DNA of 32,608 bases. Source: Acidobacteriaceae bacterium. GTDB taxonomy: Bacteria > Acidobacteriota > Terriglobia > Terriglobales > SbA1. Numbering within the stretch: position 1 is the first letter of the stretch; each line of letters opens with the position of its first letter. Below, piece after piece: positions 1-7,336 of this stretch. The stretch is taken from assembly GCA_019237515.1 (NCBI GenBank), contig JAFAGX010000092.1, forward strand, positions 1-32,608, read 5' to 3'. Position numbers and translations under genes: made by a program. The notes beneath the pieces are model-generated. The model was given only the letters and a program-made list of their open reading frames with translations, made no database searches and was not told the DNA's origin.

Positions 1-1932
1 GCCGATTGCGCCGGATTCTCCGCAATGCTCGTGGACGATAATCTCGGGCTGCTTGCCGGTGGCGCGGAAGCTGTTGCGGATGAAGTCTACTTCAGCTTTC
101 ACGACCGCGAGATTGTTTTGCGTTCCTCCCTGCAACACGAAGCGAGAGCCGAGAGCGGCGAGGTTCGGTATGCTGGCGACGTAGAGAAACACATTCTTGG
201 GAAGCACGGCAGCCAAACCGGCGAGAATCTCTTCTGCACGCCAGCCCTGCCGCTGAAAATTTACGATGTCCGACTGCATGAAGACCGCGCAGCCGTAACC
301 AAACACCGGCATCGCCTTTGCCGAGAAGGCAAGGTCGGCGTACTGGTTTACGCTGAGTCCAAAACCCTCCGCCGTCGATTGCAGGAAGTAGCCGTTCCCC
401 GCGGAACACTGCGTGTTTAGCTTGAAGTCTTTCACTCGGCCGTTGTGCAGAATAATGATCTTGATGTCCTGGCCGCCGACGTCCACGATCACGTGGGGGT
501 CTTGGTAAAATTTGAGAGCCGACTCGGTGTGCGCGACTGTTTCCACCAGCGCGACGTCGGCTTTTAGAACGTCTTTCAGAATGTCTTTGGCGTACCCGGT
601 GGTGGCAACGCCCAACACTTCGAGCTTCGCGCTCTGCTTCTCCACCTGACCGCGGAGGCTCTCGAACATCTCAATCGTGTCCTGGATGGGATTGCCATTC
701 GAGAGCTGATACGACTTGCAGAGGATATCCCCGTTTTCGTCGAGCAACACAGCTTTGGTCGAGGTGGAACCGCCATCGATGCCAATAAAACCTCCAACCG
801 TAGTGCCACCTTGAAAAACGGCGGGTGTGAACTTCTTCCGCTTGTAGACCTCCTTGAAGACGTCGAGTTCGTCGGGATTTCCGATGAGTCCTTTGCCGCC
901 GGACCTCGCCTTCTCCTCCTGCCGGCCATAGTCAATGTAGTGGATCAGCTTCTCGTATCCGGCGTAGCAGCCCACGCAGTCATCTTCACCACGTCCAAAT
1001 TCGACCGCACCCAGTGCGGCGAAATACTGTGCATTCTTCGGGACTTTAATCAGGTCCTCGGGCCTGGCGCCCTCGGGAATTTGAACCTTGCGCTCCTGCC
1101 ACATCCGCGGAATATTAGCCTGCCAGGCCTCGCGCATGCCGCGGATAAAACTGTTTGGTCCGCCGAGCAGGAGCACATGCGGGCGCAGAGTGTTGCCGCG
1201 CGTAAGGACGCTGAGATTTTGCAGCACGATGGCTTCAAACAAAGACGCCATCAACTCATCGGGTGGTGTCCCCACTTTCTGCAGGCCGTTAATATCGGTC
1301 TCCGCAAAGACGCCGCACTTTCCGGCAACCTTGTGCAATTTGATCCCGTGATATTTCTGCTCGGCCAGCAGATCAGCCGGAATCTTCAGCTTGGCGTTGA
1401 TCTTGTCGATAACCGCTCCCGTGCCTCCAGCGCACTTGTCGTTCATCGAGGGAATTTTCTTCTTGCGGCCGGTCTCGTCATCATCTTTGAAAACAATAAT
1501 CTTGGCGTCCTGTCCGCCAAGCTCGATGACCGAATACACTTCGGGGTGAAGTTTCTCGACCGCCAAAGAAACCGCCGTCACCTCCTGCACGAACTTCGCG
1601 CCAATCTGCTCCGCGATGCCGGATCCGCCGGAGCCGGTCAGGAAAATGCGGGTGTTATGGCGATTGATGCCGGTATCGGCCTCGATCCGCTTCAGGAACT
1701 CCAGAGTCTTTTCCGGCTGCTTGGTTTCGTGACGCTGATAGTCTTGCCACAAAACCTTGTCGCTCGCGGCTTCTACAACGACAGCCTTGACGGTGGTCGA
1801 GCCGATGTCGAGCCCCACCAGGAATTCGGTACTGCGATCATGCGCCTTGGGGTCGTGCCTCATCGGCTGGACCGAAGCCTGGGGCTCGAGGGGAGCGATC
1901 TGGATCAGTTGTGAACCTTTGTGATCGTGCAT
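1..1932 (-). CDS. BcrA/BadF/HgdC-type acyl-CoA dehydratase activase with two ASKHA ATPase halves (partial, 3' end outside window)
   Basis: This is an ATP-dependent activator of the 2-hydroxyacyl-CoA dehydratase/benzoyl-CoA reductase class, which in this family feeds low-potential electrons to a partner Fe-S dehydratase. The 644 visible residues hold two homologous ATPase domains. Phosphate-1 motifs lie at residues 41-49 (LDIGSTTVK) and 385-393 (IDGGSTSTK). Each half keeps both cysteines that bridge the [4Fe-4S] cluster in HgdC: C167 (KCAGGTG) and C206 (GKCGVFAE) in the first, C509 (QCSAGNG) and C548 (GYGCAVF) in the second. The ATG at 1932 follows a GAGGTGAG ribosome-binding site. The reading frame stays open to base 1, so the C-terminus is missing. 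The dehydratase-like gene lies 111 bp upstream on the same strand and is the obvious partner. In related proteins the two parts are often one long chain. The substrate cannot be told from the sequence. Confidence 0.9.
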   Translation of the reverse strand, partial: MHDHKGSQLIQIAPLEPQASVQPMRHDPKAHDRSTEFLVGLDIGSTTVKAVVVEAASDKVLWQDYQRHETKQPEKTLEFLKRIEADTGINRHNTRIFLTGSGGSGIAEQIGAKFVQEVTAVSLAVEKLHPEVYSVIELGGQDAKIIVFKDDDETGRKKKIPSMNDKCAGGTGAVIDKINAKLKIPADLLAEQKYHGIKLHKVAGKCGVFAETDINGLQKVGTPPDELMASLFEAIVLQNLSVLTRGNTLRPHVLLLGGPNSFIRGMREAWQANIPRMWQERKVQIPEGARPEDLIKVPKNAQYFAALGAVEFGRGEDDCVGCYAGYEKLIHYIDYGRQEEKARSGGKGLIGNPDELDVFKEVYKRKKFTPAVFQGGTTVGGFIGIDGGSTSTKAVLLDENGDILCKSYQLSNGNPIQDTIEMFESLRGQVEKQSAKLEVLGVATTGYAKDILKDVLKADVALVETVAHTESALKFYQDPHVIVDVGGQDIKIIILHNGRVKDFKLNTQCSAGNGYFLQSTAEGFGLSVNQYADLAFSAKAMPVFGYGCAVFMQSDIVNFQRQGWRAEEILAGLAAVLPKNVFLYVASIPNLAALGSRFVLQGGTQNNLAVVKAEVDFIRNSFRATGKQPEIIVHEHCGESGAIG

Positions 1933-2043
1933 CAGTTTCTCACCTCTTCTCACCTCGTCTGAACCGGACGCCCGCGCCACCATCGAAGTGCCCCTGCGAA
2001 TCGAAGTCTACTGCTCCTCGACAGAATCGGCGGCCATCTGACT

Positions 2044-3834
2044 TCAATCGCCAGAAGTAACCGGGACCGACTCCACGCGTACCCGCGAGCGCTTCCAGAA
2101 GCGCGTGTCTTTATCGATGCGATCGCCGACATGCAGGACAAATTGCGCCGCTGTTCCAGCCACCCCTTGGCGATGTGGCACGTGATAGAACGGCCGCTTA
2201 AGCTCTGGATGTTCTTCGATGTACTCGCGAATCTGGGTGATGCTCTTGCCCGTGGAACTGAGGCATTCTTCGAATTCCAACTTGGCTTTCACCTTGGCCT
2301 CGCCGAGCGCCATCTGAACCCGGCTGTGCGCGTTGACTTCTCCCTCACCCGAGGTCTCGATGGGCAAGAAAATCATGTCCCTGAACTTGTTGATCACCGC
2401 TGACTGGACACCATCCGACTGCGACGAAGGCATGCAACCAAAGGGCTTCAGCGCCAGCACCATATGGCAGAGTTTGTGCACGGTGTAGTAGACGTTCTTG
2501 CCTACTTCCAGGTGTCCTTCGCCACCCCGGGCAAACTGGTTGTAAAAAGGATGGGCTAACTCCGCCAGTTCAGTCTGCGGCACAAGTTGGTGAGTGATGC
2601 CGCCGAGATGCTTGATCGTGCGGTGATAAAAGAAGTTCCACATATGCTCGCCGGCGCCGATTCCCCAAAGCTTCTTGCGCAGCCCGATGTAGTTGGCAAA
2701 CTGCTTTTTCACTTCGTACCATTCGGGAGAACGATGCGGCCGGTTTACTGGCCACTTTGCCCTGGCGTGCGCTTTGGCCTGATACAGGAGGTACGCGACC
2801 CAGGTGGCGATCGGTTCGACCAGCACCTGGGCGCCCTCACGCTCGAGAAACTCAAACATGTGGAAGTTGCCGTCGCCCTCGGTCAGTTGCGCCCAGAACT
2901 CTCCGGTAATCTTTACGAGCGGCTTGACTCGTGTTCGGTCGACTGGAATGGAGTCGATCGTTTCACGGGCCTGTTGCAAGGCATTGAGGTAGTCCTTTCC
3001 CCACATGTGCTCGTGCCATTTTCCGAACACGTTGAACGTGTTCCGCAGGATCTTATTGCTTTTGAATTTCGGCTTGGCCCAATTAGGTGCCGTTTCTTCA
3101 ATCTCGAACGACTTACGTTTGCGGAGGTCTTCGCAAAGATCTCCCACCATAGTGCGAAAGGCGCGGTCCGTGTCTCCCTTCGCCACCTCGTACGGCCGAA
3201 TCTGGTAAATGAGGTCGTTGATTACATCTCCCAGGTGCATAGCGTTCAACATCCCAAAGCCGAAATCGACGGTGAACTTGAGACCCGGCTCTCCGGATGC
3301 CGCCTTGATGCCGTCACTGTCCTTGAATAGGAGCACGCGGAAGCCGTCGAACCCCGCATTTTTGAGGGCAAAGCGATACTCGGCTTCATACATGCCAAAT
3401 CGGCAAGGACCACATGAGCCCGCAGTGAAGAAGACGTAATTGCTGAGGATATCCTCCCGCGAGAGGCCTTCTTTCTCGAGGAACTGGAGATACTGCACCA
3501 AATTGCCCACAGTGAAGTATGTGGGATTGCACTGGCCGTTGTTGCCAAATTCCTTACCGGTTTGAAATGCCGGGACGTCCGGCACTGGCAGCTTCTCGCA
3601 GCGATAGCCGCAGCCTTGGAAGACGGCGCGAATCAAGTCCTCATGTTTCCAAGTAAAACCGCCAAACAAGATTGTGGTATGGGCACGCTGCTCCGCGGTG
3701 AATGCCCGTTCCACCGGCCGGTGAAAATGCGGAGGCTGGTCGAGCCCCGCAATCTTGCGGAGTCGGATTCGTTCTGCTTCCAGGCGGCGCTTGATTTCCG
3801 CGTCATCTTCAATCTGGATGTACTTCGTGGGCAT
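2044..3834 (-). CDS. 2-hydroxyacyl-CoA dehydratase (HgdB/DUF2229)-like protein, partner of the adjacent activase
   Basis: This 596-residue soluble protein resembles the dehydratase-like part of large CoA-substrate enzyme activases (DUF2229/HgdB-related). The visible signs are several cysteine-containing motifs typical of Fe-S ligands: GQCNPTYF near residue 100, GSCGPCRFGMYEAEYR near 140, and a late GCMPSSQSDG motif like the CMPS-x3-D of HgdB proteins. There is no signal peptide or membrane segment. The ATG at 3834 follows AAGGAG with a 7-nt spacer. It sits between an exported hydrolase gene (28 bp upstream) and the double-ATPase activase (111 bp downstream), so activase and reductase halves are separate genes here. 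The family assignment is good. The reaction and the acyl-CoA substrate are not identifiable, and it may be a non-dehydratase reductase. Confidence 0.82.
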   Translation of the reverse strand: MPTKYIQIEDDAEIKRRLEAERIRLRKIAGLDQPPHFHRPVERAFTAEQRAHTTILFGGFTWKHEDLIRAVFQGCGYRCEKLPVPDVPAFQTGKEFGNNGQCNPTYFTVGNLVQYLQFLEKEGLSREDILSNYVFFTAGSCGPCRFGMYEAEYRFALKNAGFDGFRVLLFKDSDGIKAASGEPGLKFTVDFGFGMLNAMHLGDVINDLIYQIRPYEVAKGDTDRAFRTMVGDLCEDLRKRKSFEIEETAPNWAKPKFKSNKILRNTFNVFGKWHEHMWGKDYLNALQQARETIDSIPVDRTRVKPLVKITGEFWAQLTEGDGNFHMFEFLEREGAQVLVEPIATWVAYLLYQAKAHARAKWPVNRPHRSPEWYEVKKQFANYIGLRKKLWGIGAGEHMWNFFYHRTIKHLGGITHQLVPQTELAELAHPFYNQFARGGEGHLEVGKNVYYTVHKLCHMVLALKPFGCMPSSQSDGVQSAVINKFRDMIFLPIETSGEGEVNAHSRVQMALGEAKVKAKLEFEECLSSTGKSITQIREYIEEHPELKRPFYHVPHRQGVAGTAAQFVLHVGDRIDKDTRFWKRSRVRVESVPVTSGD

Positions 3835-3862
3835 AGCAAGCTCCTTATGATGGGCTTCGGCA

Positions 3863-4849
3863 CTATTTCAAAGCCAGCCGCTCGGAAGGCGAAGATGCCT
3901 CCACCGCGGTCCGGGTCTCGAACAGCGCCCCGTCGATCAGCGTTCGAATCTTGTTCCACACTAGGGGATCATTCTCGATCTCGTGGTGCGGCCTGTTGAA
4001 GTGGCGAGCGAGCCAGGGATAGTTGTCGCAATTGATGCGGCGTGTCCGATAATTCATCTGAAAGCTGCCAAGAATATCCGTCAATTCCGGGTCAGCGGCG
4101 CGAATCGTCGAGCGCCCATGAATCAGGCCTTCCGATTCATAAAAATTGATGGCGTTTCTTACGTTGGGCGGAATGGTCGAATCATCCTGGCCGGGTTTGC
4201 GAACGCTGTCGATTTGAATTGTCAGCAGCACCGGGATACCGCGCTCGCCCAAGGCACGGGCCAGTGTGACCGTCGCGGAAGCACCCCAGCTGTGGCCGTA
4301 AATGATGATCCTGGCTTGTTGTTTCTCGTTCGCCGTGATGATGCCGTCGCCGTTCGTATCCAGGAACTCCAATACTCGATGAAGGGCCTTTTTCCCCGCA
4401 TGGTTTGAAAACACTTGGGCATGAATGGAGGTATGGCTTTCGCCAAGAAGTGCGGCAAAGTCCACCTCGGGATGGTTCCGATCATCGTGCCTAACGAATC
4501 CTCCGACAAACCCGATCACGATTGCGTCGCGGAGCGAGACGGTGTTATCGGTTGGATGCGCCCCGAGACATGCCAACTCGAGCGCCTCTTTTACGGGCAC
4601 GTTCGCCCGGATGGCTTCGCAGCTTGCGAGGGATCGATGGGCTGCTGCCGGGAGATTCTTCTGCGTAGAGCAAACTGTCTGGGCCTTAGCCTTGCCAGCC
4701 AAGGCCAGACAAGCTGCGAGTGTAAACAGTAGCGGAATGCTCTTGTTCTCCACGATCTTGTTCTCTACGATCTTTTTTTCTGCGATCTGTTTCTCTACGA
4801 TCTTTCCCCATTCGCGCGGCACGACCGTTGACTCCTCCCGTCCTTCCAT
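3863..4849 (-). CDS. Exported alpha/beta-hydrolase (lipase-like) with an EF-hand loop
   Basis: Numbered from the ATG at 4849, the protein has 328 residues. A hydrophobic stretch at about 37-55, ending in AKA-QT, looks like a signal peptide, so the product is probably periplasmic or secreted. A nucleophile elbow GHSWG at 185-189 (Ser187) marks an alpha/beta-hydrolase. A canonical 12-residue EF-hand/dockerin-type loop, DTNGDGIITANE, lies at 164-175 just before it and may bind calcium. The candidate acid and histidine lie downstream (QIDSVRKPG, RPHHEIE). The start is uncertain. The ATG at 4849 has no clear ribosome-binding site, while a GTG at 4820-4822 has GGGAGGAG (4832-4839, minus strand) 9 nt upstream. 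Four copies of a 15-bp repeat encode the residues just before the hydrophobic core. The gene starts 12 bp after the LolA-like gene. Substrate unknown. Confidence 0.68.
   Translation of the reverse strand: MEGREESTVVPREWGKIVEKQIAEKKIVENKIVENKSIPLLFTLAACLALAGKAKAQTVCSTQKNLPAAAHRSLASCEAIRANVPVKEALELACLGAHPTDNTVSLRDAIVIGFVGGFVRHDDRNHPEVDFAALLGESHTSIHAQVFSNHAGKKALHRVLEFLDTNGDGIITANEKQQARIIIYGHSWGASATVTLARALGERGIPVLLTIQIDSVRKPGQDDSTIPPNVRNAINFYESEGLIHGRSTIRAADPELTDILGSFQMNYRTRRINCDNYPWLARHFNRPHHEIENDPLVWNKIRTLIDGALFETRTAVEASSPSERLALK
4746..4805 (-). repeat. Four tandem 15-bp repeats inside the 5' end of the hydrolase gene
   Basis: Units lie at 4746-4760, 4761-4775, 4776-4790 and 4791-4805. The plus-strand consensus is ttctctacgatcttt, with one to three changes per copy. 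Being 15 bp, the repeat keeps the reading frame and encodes a charged pentapeptide, K/Q-I-V/A-E-K/N, four times, directly before the signal-peptide core. Copy-number change would lengthen or shorten the N-region without a frameshift. Confidence 0.9.
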
Positions 4850-4861
4850 TCAGCACCGGAT

Positions 4862-5677
4862 TCACTTCTGTGATCGGTCCTGGCCGCCGTTCAGATCCCC
4901 GGCGGCGACGTAGTTACTGCCGCTACCATTCACGGTGTAATCCCGATGGTCGATGGTCAAGACCTTCTTCCCATAGAGCCTGACGTGCACAAAGGTCTCG
5001 TCCCTTCGCGAAAGCCAAAATTCACCGATCTTTTCATACTGCCGGACGAAATCTGCCTGCTCGATCCAAAACGAGAGCTTCTTGGCCGGATGCCCTTCGA
5101 TGCGCACGATGGCGAAGTCCTGGGCATCGATCCAGATCTTGCCCTCAAACAGGTATTTATCCCTCCGCTTGGGCGCGGCCTGAGCGACATAACAATGATG
5201 GGGACCGACCTGCTGCTCGCCGAGCAACTGGAGCGCGTAGTTCGCCGGAGTGATCGAGCTGTCATGATGCTGCTTTCCGGCGGCCGCTTCGATTTCACTG
5301 GCGATCAGCGGCTTCAGCGCCAGATGGCGAACCAGCGCAGAACCGCTCTCCGAGCTGACGACAAACGTCTTTTTATCGGGGGCCTGGTATTCCATCCGCC
5401 CGACTTCCTCGGCATGCACCTTACCTTTCAGGTCGACGACGTCATAGGTTCGAAACACCGAGTAATCGCGCAGGGCAGCGGTTCGAAGATCGTTGTGCGC
5501 GGTGATCAGAGCGAAAAGCTGATCGGCAGTAACTCGAGCCGCCAAAGGCTCAAGGGGCGCCGTAACGCCGCTCTGCGCTTGTTCGGGAACCGTCTGTGCG
5601 CTGGCGTCTGTGGCTAACAGAGCCAGGGCTCCGGCCGTCCCGGTGACAAGAAGCAGTGTTTTCCAACGTATTGTCAT
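4862..5677 (-). CDS. Exported LolA-like / outer-membrane lipoprotein-sorting family protein
   Basis: The 271-residue protein starts at the ATG at 5677, behind TAGGAAAG, with a Sec signal peptide of about 27 residues (MTIRWKTLLL... ending ASA-QT). The rest has the character of the LolA/LolB-like beta fold found in exported 'outer membrane lipoprotein-sorting' proteins. These features include a segment mentioning conversion of a precursor (GKIWIDAQDFAIVRIEG), then FVRQYEKIGEFWLSRRDE and a final beta strand containing TIDHRDYTV. It would act in the periplasm. A longer reading frame to 5770 exists but overlaps the upstream radical SAM gene and would bury the signal peptide. It starts 29 bp after that gene and is followed 12 bp later by the hydrolase, so the three are likely co-transcribed. 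There is no lipobox. The family call is moderate, and actual lipoprotein transport is not shown. Confidence 0.66.
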   Translation of the reverse strand: MTIRWKTLLLVTGTAGALALLATDASAQTVPEQAQSGVTAPLEPLAARVTADQLFALITAHNDLRTAALRDYSVFRTYDVVDLKGKVHAEEVGRMEYQAPDKKTFVVSSESGSALVRHLALKPLIASEIEAAAGKQHHDSSITPANYALQLLGEQQVGPHHCYVAQAAPKRRDKYLFEGKIWIDAQDFAIVRIEGHPAKKLSFWIEQADFVRQYEKIGEFWLSRRDETFVHVRLYGKKVLTIDHRDYTVNGSGSNYVAAGDLNGGQDRSQK

Positions 5678-5706
5678 CGCTTTCCTAGCGGCCTCAGCGT
5701 ATGAGC

Positions 5707-7089
5707 CTAGTCCTCGAAACTGCGCACACCACCCTGAAACTTGTTCTTGATCACGTTGGACCACAGCCACTTGATCACGCGCGCGTCGTTATAGCAGTAG
5801 GCCAGATTGTGGTTCAGCGTGGAGAAGCAATGGCGCTGACAGGTACTCTTCATCGCCGCAAGCTCGGCGCTATCAAACTTCGGCTCGTCGATGTTGCCCC
5901 AGTCAAACGTCGCACCGTACATCGGGAAGCAGGGAGCGACGGTGCCGTCGGTGCGAATGATGACGTTGTTTTGTCCCGCCCGGCAATTCCACTCGGCGAA
6001 GCGCAGCTCTCCATTTGCATCCTGCTCAATGCCGGGCATCGATGCCAGGAGATCCTGCAGTCGTCGATTTCCGTTCGTGCCGTCGCCATTCCAGCCGTAA
6101 CTCTCGAGGTCAACGCCGGAGGACATGCGCACGAAGGCCTTGATCTCCTGCAAACGTCGGACGGAATTGACCATCTGATATCCGGCTTTGTTGCGGTCAA
6201 TGAGCCAGTCTACGAGACGATCTACCTCGCGCCAATCTTCCGGCCGGATGTAGGTTGGATTGTCGTAGAGATGCTTGAAGTGGTCGTCCTGTTCCAGCAT
6301 CGGTGTTTCGTTGATGTGGTAATCGGTGGCGATGCGGCGGTCGTGCGCGTACTCGGTAAGCTTTCTAACGTCTTCCATATTGTTCCGGCAGATGTTGATA
6401 TTGAAGAAGACGAGGTACCCGTAGACGTATTGCTTCCGAAGGATGTGCTCCAGGTTTTTCTGCGAAGGCACGAATGCCTTGGGCAGGCTCGGCTGCAGAT
6501 CCCAGGAATCAAGGGCGAAGTTGAATACCGAGACTCCAGCATCCCCCAATCGATCGGCGAAGTCCGGCTTTAGCAAGCGTCCGTTGGTGGCGATATAAAC
6601 CCAGAATCCTTTCTTGGCGGCGTAGTAGACGACCTTGTGCACGAACTCTGGCCGCAGCAGAGGCTCGCCCCCCATCAGCGCCAGAACGCGGCAACCATGA
6701 TCGTGGAGCCAGTCGATCGAACGGCGAGCCACGTCTTCGGTCATGCCTTTGACCTTGTTGTTGTAGGACCAGCAGTACCAGCAATCGAGATTGCACTTGT
6801 ACTCGAGAAAGAGGTAGGCGGTAATGGGATGAAATTCGCCGGGCAGCACGCGGGAGCGGATATATGGGAATAACCAGCCGCGCGCAGTACGGTAAATATC
6901 CTTCGTGCCCCACTTTCGCTTTTCTGGCGCGGCAATGGGACCGGGATCACCCAGGCGCTCCGGATATTGCGGGAATACGGGATCGGGAAGCGTTTCTCCC
7001 CTGATAGCTGCTGGTGATGGACGTTCCGGGGAACTCATCAACAGGTCGTTGATTGCGACATCTATTCGGAATTTTGCGGCAGTAGCCAT
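5707..7089 (-). CDS. Radical SAM protein with SPASM-like C-terminal cysteines
   Basis: This 460-residue cytoplasmic enzyme uses a [4Fe-4S] cluster and S-adenosylmethionine. The cluster motif CNLDCWYC (C99, C103, C106) and the SAM-binding GGEP (140-143) are present. The C-terminal part carries further cysteines (WNCRAG, VAPCFP, STCQRHC, AYCYND) that fit a SPASM/twitch auxiliary cluster, as in peptide- or cofactor-modifying maturases. The ATG at 7089 follows ACAGGTGA with a 7-nt gap; an upstream TTG (7167) lacks support. It is the first gene of the minus-strand run, with 247 bp of non-coding DNA before it, so the promoter of the run most likely lies at 7090-7336. I found no short precursor peptide nearby, so the substrate is unknown. 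Tungsten-, quinone- or sugar-modifying radical SAM enzymes are also possible. Confidence 0.85.
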   Translation of the reverse strand: MATAAKFRIDVAINDLLMSSPERPSPAAIRGETLPDPVFPQYPERLGDPGPIAAPEKRKWGTKDIYRTARGWLFPYIRSRVLPGEFHPITAYLFLEYKCNLDCWYCWSYNNKVKGMTEDVARRSIDWLHDHGCRVLALMGGEPLLRPEFVHKVVYYAAKKGFWVYIATNGRLLKPDFADRLGDAGVSVFNFALDSWDLQPSLPKAFVPSQKNLEHILRKQYVYGYLVFFNINICRNNMEDVRKLTEYAHDRRIATDYHINETPMLEQDDHFKHLYDNPTYIRPEDWREVDRLVDWLIDRNKAGYQMVNSVRRLQEIKAFVRMSSGVDLESYGWNGDGTNGNRRLQDLLASMPGIEQDANGELRFAEWNCRAGQNNVIIRTDGTVAPCFPMYGATFDWGNIDEPKFDSAELAAMKSTCQRHCFSTLNHNLAYCYNDARVIKWLWSNVIKNKFQGGVRSFED

Positions 7090-7336
7090 CGGAATCACCT
7101 GTCCGTTAAAGCCCAGGCTGCAAACAGAAAGCCACTCTTGGCTCCGGGAGAGGCAGATTCTGCTCAACTGGAATCAACTCACAAACGCTGCACATTCCAC
7201 AGGGATATAAGCGCCGAATCACCGAACCGAACGCTCGGGAGAGCTCATGAAGGGGTGCGGTCGTCTTTAGACACGATCTCGCCGCGCGCATTTTCTGTCG
7301 GCTGGTGTCAGAAAACTGGCCTACGTTGGCCCCTGT

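Noticed and set aside
811..1914. 367-codon plus-strand open frame
   Set aside because: It is antisense to the activase gene, starts at TTG without a ribosome-binding site, and has no recognisable motif. The minus strand has clear ASKHA domains.
7291..7315. TTTTCTG...CAGAAAA inverted repeat downstream of the CLC stop, considered as a terminator
   Set aside because: The 7-bp A/T-rich stem with an 11-nt loop is weak and has no adjoining U-run.
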